From NCBI GenBank assembly GCA_030642405.1, contig DAOWNV010000049.1:1-12887 (forward strand): 12,887 nt of DNA, written 5' to 3'. Shown piece by piece: positions 6,046-12,887 of this stretch; position 1 is the stretch's first letter, and each line of letters opens with the position of its first letter. This DNA is from Desulfosarcina sp. (lineage in GTDB: Bacteria; Desulfobacterota; Desulfobacteria; Desulfobacterales; Desulfosarcinaceae). The notes under the pieces were generated by a model. It had not been told where the DNA came from. It worked only from the letters and a program-made list of their open reading frames with translations, and did not search any database. A program made the translations under genes and the position numbers.

Positions 6046-8085
6046 ATGAAAACTACGCCCAGTTGCAAAACGAGATCAGGCATTATGTGCACGATCATCA
6101 GTTCTTCTATGCATTGTTTGACCATTTTTTTCATAATAATGGCAACTCCCATTATGGGGCACGCTGGTATATTATTCGATGAAGTAACTGATTCGGCCGG
6201 CATGAGGCACAGCGGAACAACATTTGGCGCATCATGGGGCGATTTCAATGGAGACGGATGGCCGGACCTTTGGGTGGGCAATCATAATACCAAACCCACG
6301 TTCTATTTAAACGAGAAGAATGGAACCTTTACGGACATCATCGATCAGGTCTGGACGGGCGATCCAAAAGCGGACACCCATGGTGCCGCCTGGGCGGATT
6401 TCGATAACGATGGCGATCAGGACCTCGTAGAAGTCGTTGATTTTAAAGAGAATGAGGACGGAACGTTAAACCTTGGTTTTGGGAAAAACCATCTGTTTAT
6501 TAATCACAACAAGAGATTGGTAGAATGCGCCGCCGATTATGGCCTGGCCGTGAATGGTATGGCCCGGATGCCCCTTTGGTTCGATGCCAACCGGGACGGT
6601 TTTCTCGATTTACTCGTCGTGAATACGCGAGGAAGCAACCAACCAGGATCGATATTGTACCTGCAAAAGGATAATCGATTTGTGGCTGCCAACGAGGAAT
6701 TTCAATTTAAAGATCGCTATTTGGATAAAAAGGAAAACATCCTAGGGCGGCTTTATCGGTTGATGGATTTCAAATATCCTTCCCGCCAAACCTTTTGGGC
6801 ACAATGGCACCTCGAGTTTGCGCAACTGGGAGATCTGTCCTCCAATAAATATGCTGATCTGCTTTTTTATTCCAAGCCCACTCGAATTTATGAGATTGAA
6901 GACGCACCTTTCGAGGAAATTACCTATGGACTGGGATTTTCAGATATAACCGGAATCAGTGATGCCGCTGTCGCCGATTTCAACGGCGATCAGAAAATGG
7001 ATCTCTACCTTGCCCACGGTACCTACATGCCCTCTGATGCGATACAGACATCGCCTGGCGAGATCAAGGGGTACATCACCTGTTACGGAGCCGCCCCGAA
7101 AGGACCCAAGGCGGTCAGCTTCACTGCCGACGATGATGTCTTTTTTCAGATTTTTCCAGAATGGCTTCCCCTCTCGAGGATTTTCATCGGTTCCGGTGGG
7201 AAACACCCTTCTAATCGAAGGTTTACGCTTTCTTCACGAAATCCCGATACACATGGCCCCGTCGATCCTGAAACCAAGGCATTCGAGGGTGCATCGATTT
7301 CCTATGATCCCGAGAAGCGTATTTGGATCATTCGAAATTTCCATCCGAGCATTTTCGTCGATTTCCTGGTGAAGTCAGAAAGCAAAATCACGAATTTCCA
7401 AACCATCATTTTCAATCGATTCGAAGAAGAAGGGGTCGATACCTTGCTTCTTCAGCGGAAGGGGCGGTTTGTGGAAAAGCCGTTGGCAGAAGACGCGGGG
7501 GGGCACTCATCATGCTATTTCGTGGCGACCGGCGACTTTGACAATGATATGGATATGGATCTTTATCTTACCTGTACGGGGCCGGTGGTTAATCTTCCCA
7601 ACCGCTTGCTGGAAAACGATGGCAAGGGCAATTTTACGCTGGTGCCCGGTGCGGGCGGCGCTGCGGGAAGTCGATTCGGAAGAAGCGACGTAGTGGCAAC
7701 GGCTGATTACGACGGGGATGGGTTTCTGGATCTGTTCGTCACCAACGGGCACGACCCGACTTCGCCGCTGACAGTAAATGGCCCCCATCAACTATTTCGA
7801 AATGCGGGAAACGACAACCATTGGCTGGAAATCGACCTGATCGGTGTCAAATCCAACCGAGATGGAATTGGTGCCCGCGTCGAACTCATTGTTGACGGTA
7901 TTGTTCAGATTCGTGAACAAAACGGAGGCATGCACCGAATCACCCAAAACCACCAGCGGCTGCACTTTGGCCTGGGGAAGTATGCAAAGGTTGATCAAAT
8001 AATCGTAAGATGGCCGAGCGGTATAGTTCAGCGCCTCAAGAATGTGAAGGCCAACCAGATCCTGTCTATCACGGAATCGTCGTGA
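6046..8085 (+). CDS. Secreted FG-GAP/VCBS beta-propeller protein with ASPIC/UnbV domain, second of a tandem pair
   Basis: A 679-residue paralogue of the preceding protein with the same layout: a signal peptide (hydrophobic core about 25-37, probable cleavage after MGHA, residue 40), six Asp-rich calcium-loop-like motifs at 66-74 (DFNGDGWPD), 118-126 (DFDNDGDQD), 180-188, 311-319, 497-505 (DFDNDMDMD) and 554-562 (DYDGDGFLD), and a C-terminal ASPIC/UnbV domain (about 606-667). N- and C-terminal parts match the first copy closely by eye, for example GPHQLFRN and NHWLEIDL. The central insert (320-496) is more divergent but keeps ISYDP and FTLS-like elements. The start has AGAGG at 6036-6040. It should be exported and calcium-binding; the ligand is unknown. 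At the place of the first copy's 11-G tract it has unrelated sequence (DLVEVVDFKENEDG). Confidence 0.85.
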   Translation: MKTTPSCKTRSGIMCTIISSSMHCLTIFFIIMATPIMGHAGILFDEVTDSAGMRHSGTTFGASWGDFNGDGWPDLWVGNHNTKPTFYLNEKNGTFTDIIDQVWTGDPKADTHGAAWADFDNDGDQDLVEVVDFKENEDGTLNLGFGKNHLFINHNKRLVECAADYGLAVNGMARMPLWFDANRDGFLDLLVVNTRGSNQPGSILYLQKDNRFVAANEEFQFKDRYLDKKENILGRLYRLMDFKYPSRQTFWAQWHLEFAQLGDLSSNKYADLLFYSKPTRIYEIEDAPFEEITYGLGFSDITGISDAAVADFNGDQKMDLYLAHGTYMPSDAIQTSPGEIKGYITCYGAAPKGPKAVSFTADDDVFFQIFPEWLPLSRIFIGSGGKHPSNRRFTLSSRNPDTHGPVDPETKAFEGASISYDPEKRIWIIRNFHPSIFVDFLVKSESKITNFQTIIFNRFEEEGVDTLLLQRKGRFVEKPLAEDAGGHSSCYFVATGDFDNDMDMDLYLTCTGPVVNLPNRLLENDGKGNFTLVPGAGGAAGSRFGRSDVVATADYDGDGFLDLFVTNGHDPTSPLTVNGPHQLFRNAGNDNHWLEIDLIGVKSNRDGIGARVELIVDGIVQIREQNGGMHRITQNHQRLHFGLGKYAKVDQIIVRWPSGIVQRLKNVKANQILSITESS

Positions 8086-8148
8086 ATCCGATAGTTGCAA
8101 CGTTAGGGTAAATCGATTCATTATGTAAAAACCTTTATTGATCGGCAT

Positions 8149-8817
8149 ATGACGTTAACGATAAGAATCAAATCATTGTGGGCACGACTCTGGATGAAGT
8201 GGGCCGGGCTGAGTCCTTTGGGTCGAACGGCCTGCGCCATCGCAGGCTGGGGCCAACCCTCTTCCTGTGGCCGTGTCCCGATATCTGAGTACGGTCCGTA
8301 TGGATATATCTCTCCGTCAGCAAAAATATGCCATGATGATTTGCATTTGAGCAAGGCATGCTTTATCGGTGACGGGGTTAACATTTATAAGGATCGTGAT
8401 GGTGGTCCGGTGTCTCTATCCGAAGATGTTCATATCCACAGAGATACCACATTACATACGGGAAGCGGCGGCACAATAAGAATCGATGCTCATACCCACA
8501 TACAGCCCCGATGTCAAATTGTCTCCTACCAGGGGCCGATAACCATCGGAAAGGGATGCGAGATCGCCCCCCACTGTGGATTTTATTCCTATGATCACGG
8601 TGCCGTACCCGGCATTCCGGTGCGTAAGCAACAGATGACGAGTCGAGGTGGAATAGTTGTCGGAAACGAGGTATGGTTGGGGTTTGGCGTGATCGTGTTG
8701 GACGGTGTGCAAATTGGCAATGATGCCGTTGTCGGTGCAGGGGCGGTCGTGACACGAAGTATTCCGGAAAATTGTATCGCCGTGGGAAACCCGGCCCGAG
8801 TAGTCCGGCAAAGATAG
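8149..8817 (+). CDS. Hexapeptide-repeat (left-handed beta-helix) acyltransferase
   Basis: 222 residues related to WbbJ/maltose O-acetyltransferase-type enzymes, which move an acetyl or similar acyl group from acyl-CoA to a sugar hydroxyl. The C-terminal half has the imperfect hexapeptide pattern (ITIGKGCEIAPHC at 131-143, IVVGNEVWLGFGVIVLDGV at 169-187, VQIGNDAVVGAGAVV at 187-201) and the usual end PENCIAVGNPARVVR (206-220). His150 in SYDHG is the likely catalytic base. The first 60 residues are not part of the helix and contain two tryptophan-rich stretches that might touch the membrane. The upstream ribosome binding site is weak, so the start is uncertain. In this context it probably O-acetylates the glycan or its precursor; the actual acceptor cannot be read from sequence. 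It lies 63 bases after the second propeller gene. Confidence 0.85.
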   Translation: MTLTIRIKSLWARLWMKWAGLSPLGRTACAIAGWGQPSSCGRVPISEYGPYGYISPSAKICHDDLHLSKACFIGDGVNIYKDRDGGPVSLSEDVHIHRDTTLHTGSGGTIRIDAHTHIQPRCQIVSYQGPITIGKGCEIAPHCGFYSYDHGAVPGIPVRKQQMTSRGGIVVGNEVWLGFGVIVLDGVQIGNDAVVGAGAVVTRSIPENCIAVGNPARVVRQR

Positions 8818-8827
8818 GACCTGGGAC

Positions 8828-8858
8828 TTGCATGAAAACTGATAAAGCTGGCTAAAAT
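8828..8858 (+). promoter_or_regulatory. Weak promoter candidate before the ABC transporter
   Basis: TTGCAT (8828-8833) and TAAAAT (8853-8858) resemble -35 and -10 hexamers but are 19 bases apart, which is long. This 97-base gap is the widest between cluster genes, so an internal promoter for the transporter genes is reasonable but not shown. Confidence 0.25.
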
Positions 8859-8914
8859 AATATGAAATTTCGCCTGTTTAATAGGACTTTTAAATTAAAT
8901 CTCTGACGATATGG

Positions 8915-9778
8915 ATGATCATGGCATTCTTCTCATTTAGCAACAATAGTGATCCAATTGGATCCCAGGTGACCATAATTAAACCGCGTACCGGTTGGCA
9001 GGCCATTAACTTCAAGGAGTTATTCGAATATAGAGATCTTTTCTATTTTCTCGTCTGGCGTGACATCAAAGTACTGTATGCTCAGACGATTCTCGGATTT
9101 TTATGGGCCATATTGCAACCCCTCGTTCAGATCGTGATCTTTTCGATCATTTTTGGAAAGGTCGCCAAGATAGGTACCGACGGTATCCCTTACATTTTAT
9201 TTTCCAGCGTCGCCATTATTCCATGGACGTTTATGTCCCAGGCCATGACCACGTCGAGCCAGAGTCTGGTAACCGGGCAGAATATGCTGGGTAAAGTTTA
9301 TTTTCCCCGCCTGATATACCCGGTTACCCCAATATTGGCGAAACTGGTCGACTTTTCTATTTCGATGTTGCTGATCCTACCGCTCTTTTTTTACTATGGG
9401 GTCACACCCACATGGAATCTGTTGTTTCTGCCGCTGTTTATCGGGCTGATGATGTGTGTTGCCGCCGGTGTCGGCGTGTGGTTGTCCGCCATGGCCATCC
9501 GCTTTCGGGACGTTAAGTTCGCCATGCCGTTTTTCATTCAAATGTTGATGTATACCGCCCCCATTGTGTATTCATCATCCTCCATATCCGGTAATTTTCG
9601 AACCCTTTACTCGCTGAACCCGATCGTCAGCGTCATCGAAGGGTTTCGTGCATCTTTGCTTGGGATTCCATTTTCCTGGGAGTTCATCCTGCCGGGTATG
9701 ATCAGCGCCGTCATTCTCCTGGTTACCGGAACCTACTATTTCCAACGGATGGAACGGGTGTTTGTCGACGTCATTTGA
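8915..9778 (+). CDS. wzm: ABC-2 type polysaccharide export permease (Wzm-like)
   Basis: 287 residues. Inner-membrane subunit of an ABC transporter that exports undecaprenyl-linked O-antigen or capsule-type glycan. About six hydrophobic segments are visible (near 58-81, 92-110, 134-158, 168-192, 204-220, 255-273). The N-terminal RDIKVLYAQTILGFLW (49-64) with a following LQP, and LYSLNPIVSVIEGFR (231-245) near the C-terminus, are conserved features of ABC-2 glycan permeases (Wzm, KpsM, TagG). The next gene encodes the matching ATPase. The start is uncertain: ATG 8915 and ATG 8921 (residue 3) are both possible and neither has a strong ribosome binding site. It belongs with the O-antigen-type rather than the KpsM capsule type because its partner has a C-terminal extension. 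Confidence 0.9.
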   Translation: MIMAFFSFSNNSDPIGSQVTIIKPRTGWQAINFKELFEYRDLFYFLVWRDIKVLYAQTILGFLWAILQPLVQIVIFSIIFGKVAKIGTDGIPYILFSSVAIIPWTFMSQAMTTSSQSLVTGQNMLGKVYFPRLIYPVTPILAKLVDFSISMLLILPLFFYYGVTPTWNLLFLPLFIGLMMCVAAGVGVWLSAMAIRFRDVKFAMPFFIQMLMYTAPIVYSSSSISGNFRTLYSLNPIVSVIEGFRASLLGIPFSWEFILPGMISAVILLVTGTYYFQRMERVFVDVI

Positions 9779-9827
9779 TTCTGAATCGAGGTTGGGTTCT
9801 TCAAACACCCGTGCATAAGGTCTTTTT

Positions 9828-11156
9828 ATGAGCAGCAACGAATTGGCAATTAAGGTAGAGCATATAAAAAAAATTTACCGCATCGGGGTAAAAGACAAAA
9901 TCCACGACAGCTTCGGAAAGACGCTCTTTGATTTTGTTAAAAGCCCTTTGAAAAACTACAGGAACTACCGGTCTTTGTATACCTTCAACGATGTTGATAC
10001 ATCTGATTTGGTTGCCGACCATCAACAGGATGATATTATCTGGGCGATCAAGGATATCTCCTTCGAAGTAAAAAAGGGTGAGGTCCTTGGATTGATTGGC
10101 GGTAATGGCGCCGGGAAATCGACGCTGCTTAAAATCTTGGCCCGAATCACCGATCCGACGAGTGGCCGGGCGGAGGTCCGTGGTCGCATATCCAGCCTGC
10201 TTGAGGTCGGTACCGGTTTCCATCAGGAGCTGACCGGCCACGAGAACGTATTCCTCAATGGAACCATATTGGGAATGAAGAAAAAGGAGATCGATAATAA
10301 GTTCGATGAAATTGTCGATTTTTCGGGGGTTGAGCAATTTATCGATACACCCGTCAAGCGCTATTCGAGCGGCATGAAAGTTCGTCTCGCTTTTGCCGTC
10401 GCCGCTTTCATGGAACCGGAAATATTACTCGTCGACGAGGTACTGGCTGTCGGTGATGCAGCCTTCCAGACCAAATGCATCGGTAAGATGCGCGAGGTGT
10501 CGGGACAAGGCCGGACCGTCATGTTTGTCAGTCACAACATGACGGCTATCGATCATCTTTGCGAAAGGGTGCTTGTCCTGGAAAATGGTAAATTGATGGT
10601 GGACGCCGAACCCGACCAGGCTATCGCCGCATATACACGCAGTATATCCCAATCGGCGACAGATAATAATATCGCCGATGTTCCCAGGAAAAACGGTTAT
10701 TCACCGGTTCTCCAAAAAGTGGAATTCATCGACCGGCGCGGCGAATCGGTTTCTTCGGTGCAGTCCGGTGACCCCCTGACCGTGCGCATTCATTATCGCC
10801 ATGATGATGAAATCAAAGACCCTCATTTCGGTTTCATCGTCGAGACGGTCATGGGTGTAAAGATTTTCTGGGTCCAGACGAAGATGCAAAAGGGTCCTTT
10901 GCCTGATATTGCCCCTGCCGGTGTCATTGAGTGCCGGATCCCACGTCTTCCGCTGTTGGCCGGCACCTATTTTCTGACATTGGGTTGCGGGGCACAGACC
11001 CACCAGTTGGATCACGTTGAAAGGGCGTGTCAGATCCAGGTCACCGAGGCGGATGTCTTTGGTACCGGCCGCAATCCGAATCCCAAGATTGCCATGATTT
11101 TTGTGGACGCCGATTGGGAAATAACTCAGGGTACGGCGGTTTGTGATAAAAACTGA
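9828..11156 (+). CDS. wzt: ABC transporter ATPase with C-terminal glycan-recognition-type domain (Wzt-like)
   Basis: 442 residues; powers glycan export with the permease encoded 49 bases upstream. The nucleotide-binding domain has Walker A GGNGAGKST (91-99), a degenerate signature YSSGM (179-183) in place of LSGGQ, Walker B ILLVDE (199-204) and the switch His236 in VSHN. SSLLEVGTGFHQELTGHEN (122-140) is typical of polysaccharide and teichoic acid exporters. Before Walker A there is an extended segment of about 50 residues (20-70), common in this family. Residues about 290-435 form a separate beta-rich domain like the Wzt C-terminal domain, which in characterised O-antigen systems binds the non-reducing terminal modification before export. 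AAGG at 9817-9820 supports the start. The sulfotransferase frame overlaps its 3' end by 14 bases. Confidence 0.92.
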   Translation: MSSNELAIKVEHIKKIYRIGVKDKIHDSFGKTLFDFVKSPLKNYRNYRSLYTFNDVDTSDLVADHQQDDIIWAIKDISFEVKKGEVLGLIGGNGAGKSTLLKILARITDPTSGRAEVRGRISSLLEVGTGFHQELTGHENVFLNGTILGMKKKEIDNKFDEIVDFSGVEQFIDTPVKRYSSGMKVRLAFAVAAFMEPEILLVDEVLAVGDAAFQTKCIGKMREVSGQGRTVMFVSHNMTAIDHLCERVLVLENGKLMVDAEPDQAIAAYTRSISQSATDNNIADVPRKNGYSPVLQKVEFIDRRGESVSSVQSGDPLTVRIHYRHDDEIKDPHFGFIVETVMGVKIFWVQTKMQKGPLPDIAPAGVIECRIPRLPLLAGTYFLTLGCGAQTHQLDHVERACQIQVTEADVFGTGRNPNPKIAMIFVDADWEITQGTAVCDKN

Positions 11157-12171
11157 AACAGTCGAAAGACGTGAGCATATGGCGACATCGGGTAGCGGCA
11201 GCAGATTGATCTTTGTCGGAGGCGCCCCGCGGTCGGGAACGACCCTGGTTCAGAATATGTTGGACTCCCATCCACTTGTCCTCGGCGGGCCTGAATTTCT
11301 ACACCTGCCCGAGGTTGTTGGTTTAAGAAAGATCCTGCACGATTCCATATCCAGGGGGTGGATCGATATTATATGTAGCAAAGGGGATGTGGACGCGCAT
11401 CTTCGATCATTGATTGAAAAATTTTTTCTGCCGCTGGCGGAAAAAAACAAAGTCGAATATTACAGCGAGAAATCGCCGATGAATATTCTGTCCTTCTCCG
11501 AATTGATAGAATTATTCCCCGATTCGCATTTCATCCATGTTATCAGAGATCCGAGAGCCATCGTCTCCTCCATGAAGAAAGTGAAAGAACGGGCCATTGG
11601 CAAAGGGCTAGATATCCCGTCTTTTACCCGTCGTGTCTCTGCGAGTATCGCCTACGTAAACAAATGCTTCGATGCCGGTTTTTCCGCCGTCAATAATCAT
11701 CCGGAAAAAGTGTTGACCCTCGTATTCGAAAACCTGCTCAATGCCCCGGAAAAAGAGACCCGTCGGATCTGCGATCACCTGGGAATCGAATGGAGTGACC
11801 AGATGCTTCACCCCGGAGAAAAAACACACATCGGCGAACAGGCCATAACGGAAAAGTCCGGCGAGATCTGGTACAACGCCAAAGAATATTACCGTGATCC
11901 CGACAAGCAAAATGTGGATAAATGGAAATCCGATCTTTCGGCACGAGAGCAAATCAGGGCCATATTGGCTTTTCGAAATCGCAGGGACATCAAGGGGTAC
12001 GGATATGATTTTTCACTGAAAAGTGTGACCCAGATGAACGGCACGTCTGCATTGGGGTATTTCGTCTATCGGTGGATCGTCGAGCGCGTTATGCGATACA
12101 GTCTTGCTGCCGTGCGGAAAATTCCCGGTATTTCCTTCCTTAAAAAAGGCTTGCTGGCAATCGGGAACTGA
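11143..12171 (+). CDS. PAPS-dependent sulfotransferase
   Basis: 342 residues; transfers sulfate from PAPS, probably to a glycan hydroxyl in this setting. The 5'-phosphosulfate loop APRSGTT is at 28-34, followed by EKSP (109-112), and the 3'-phosphate-binding motif HVIRDPRAIVSSM (132-144) has the expected Arg and Ser. The family is the broad Sulfotransfer group that also includes tyrosylprotein sulfotransferases. The listed start is a GTG inside the last codons of the ATPase gene, a 14-base overlap that suggests translational coupling. ATG 11179 (residue 13) is an equally possible start, because the first 12 residues carry no family motif. The C-terminal region (about 300-342) has basic and hydrophobic residues that could favour the membrane. 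The acceptor (glycan, lipid or protein) cannot be told from sequence. Confidence 0.85.
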   Translation: MIKTETVERREHMATSGSGSRLIFVGGAPRSGTTLVQNMLDSHPLVLGGPEFLHLPEVVGLRKILHDSISRGWIDIICSKGDVDAHLRSLIEKFFLPLAEKNKVEYYSEKSPMNILSFSELIELFPDSHFIHVIRDPRAIVSSMKKVKERAIGKGLDIPSFTRRVSASIAYVNKCFDAGFSAVNNHPEKVLTLVFENLLNAPEKETRRICDHLGIEWSDQMLHPGEKTHIGEQAITEKSGEIWYNAKEYYRDPDKQNVDKWKSDLSAREQIRAILAFRNRRDIKGYGYDFSLKSVTQMNGTSALGYFVYRWIVERVMRYSLAAVRKIPGISFLKKGLLAIGN

Positions 12172-12225
12172 TAGGCAAAAACCGGTTATGATACCGTCAT
12201 TCCTCGGTCTTAAAGTAGAATATCG

Positions 12226-12887
12226 ATGAACCGAAAAGATAAAAAAGAGCCCGGCTGTGATCCGGAAGCCGTCGGCATCATACCGGCGGGAGGGATCGCC
12301 TCGCGTATCGGCCCGCTTCCCTGCAGCAAAGAATTGATGCCCATCGGTTTTGGTGCCAACCGTGACGGCAACGGGGGGCCCAGGGCGGTTTCGCAGTATC
12401 TGCTGGATAAATACAAGCTTGCCGGGGTCTCCAAGGTTTATTTTATCATCAGAAAAGGGAAATGGGATATTCCCGGCTACTATGGCGACGGTTCGATGAT
12501 GCGGATGGACTTTGCGTATTTACTGATGAACCTGCCCTATGGCGTCCCCTACACGGTAGACCAGGCCTATCCATTTGTGAGCAAGGCAAAAATCATGCTG
12601 GGCTTTCCCGACATGCTCTACGGCCCTGACGATGCTTTTGCCTTAGCGGACGAAACGCTGATAGATAAAAGAGCAGATATGGTTATCGGACTCTATCCTC
12701 CGAAAGATGACCACCAGGTCAGTAAATGTGACATGGTTCAGTGGGATAGCAAAACCGGCCGAATTGAGAAGATCGTTGTCAAACCGGAAATTTCCGATCT
12801 TGCGTATATATGGATTTTTGCCGTCTGGACGCCGGTGTTTTCCAAGTTCATGCACGATTATTTAGAGATCGAGCACAAAGAACGAGA
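12226..12887 (+). CDS. Sugar-phosphate nucleotidyltransferase (3' partial)
   Basis: The frame opens at ATG 12226 and has no stop before the right edge (220 complete codons). Residues 18-41 resemble the N-terminal nucleotide-binding region of glucose-1-phosphate thymidylyltransferase-type enzymes: IIPAGG, then SRIGPLPCSKELMPIG, in which the Lys of SKEL fits the conserved PK/SK lysine. The usual GTR is replaced by ASR. Further on, DIPGYYGDG recalls the conserved region I..YFGDG of RfbA-like proteins, and VVKPE lies near residue 186. It therefore belongs to the NTP-transferase superfamily, but the sugar and nucleotide cannot be named. AAGTAG (12213-12218) is only a weak ribosome binding site. 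It is 54 bases after the sulfotransferase gene and probably in the same operon. Confidence 0.75.
   Translation, partial: MNRKDKKEPGCDPEAVGIIPAGGIASRIGPLPCSKELMPIGFGANRDGNGGPRAVSQYLLDKYKLAGVSKVYFIIRKGKWDIPGYYGDGSMMRMDFAYLLMNLPYGVPYTVDQAYPFVSKAKIMLGFPDMLYGPDDAFALADETLIDKRADMVIGLYPPKDDHQVSKCDMVQWDSKTGRIEKIVVKPEISDLAYIWIFAVWTPVFSKFMHDYLEIEHKER

Noticed and set aside
8378..8833. 151-codon minus-strand frame
   Set aside because: It is antisense to the acyltransferase hexapeptide region, which is strongly supported on the plus strand.
9801..10337. 178-codon minus-strand frame
   Set aside because: It is fully antisense to the ATPase gene, whose Walker A and other motifs are clear. Its length is a side effect of codon bias on the other strand.
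1..12887. CRISPR array, tRNA or rRNA genes, insertion sequences
   Set aside because: I saw no regularly spaced repeats, no cloverleaf-like or rRNA sequence, and no transposase motifs on either strand.

Overview
The window looks like part of a surface-polysaccharide gene cluster from a Gram-negative bacterium. Sulfate-reducer-type Desulfobacterota (Desulfobacteraceae-like) are my best guess. The reasons are an ABC-dependent (Wzm/Wzt) glycan export pair, ASPIC/UnbV beta-propeller proteins, and a Gly-rich CFI-type C-terminal tail on the gene at the left edge. This is inference from family content, not a phylogenetic result. All genes that I accept lie on the + strand.

Layout. Positions 2-97 hold the last 31 codons of an upstream gene, followed by a perfect 14-bp hairpin (127-162). 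Positions 163-623 are non-coding as far as I can see, and contain a promoter-like TTGATA-N17-TATGGT whose spacer and -10 lie in a 24-bp palindrome (451-474). From 624 on there is a closely spaced collinear series. It starts with rfbF-like glucose-1-phosphate cytidylyltransferase, a UDP-glucuronate decarboxylase-like SDR and UDP-glucose 6-dehydrogenase (precursor supply). Two tandem paralogous secreted FG-GAP/ASPIC-UnbV proteins follow. Next come a hexapeptide-repeat acyltransferase, Wzm permease, Wzt ATPase with an extra C-terminal domain, and a PAPS-type sulfotransferase. The last gene is a sugar-phosphate nucleotidyltransferase cut by the right edge.

How the genes may work together. Ugd makes UDP-glucuronate, which the SDR could convert to UDP-xylose. 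RfbF makes CDP-glucose, but no CDP-glucose 4,6-dehydratase is visible here. The acyltransferase and sulfotransferase would decorate the glycan, and Wzm/Wzt would export it. The Wzt C-terminal domain is the kind that recognises a terminal modification in known systems. The two propeller proteins are predicted to be exported and calcium-binding, and may be surface partners of the glycan.

Most striking signals. (1) An 11-G homopolymer lies inside the first propeller gene; either a one-base gain or a one-base loss gives early termination, as in phase-variable genes. (2) A paralogous pair of secreted propellers sits inside a glycan export operon, each with an unrecognised domain of about 170 residues between calcium motifs. 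(3) A palindromic operator-like site overlaps the probable cluster promoter. No glycosyltransferase lies in the window, so the cluster very likely continues to the right.
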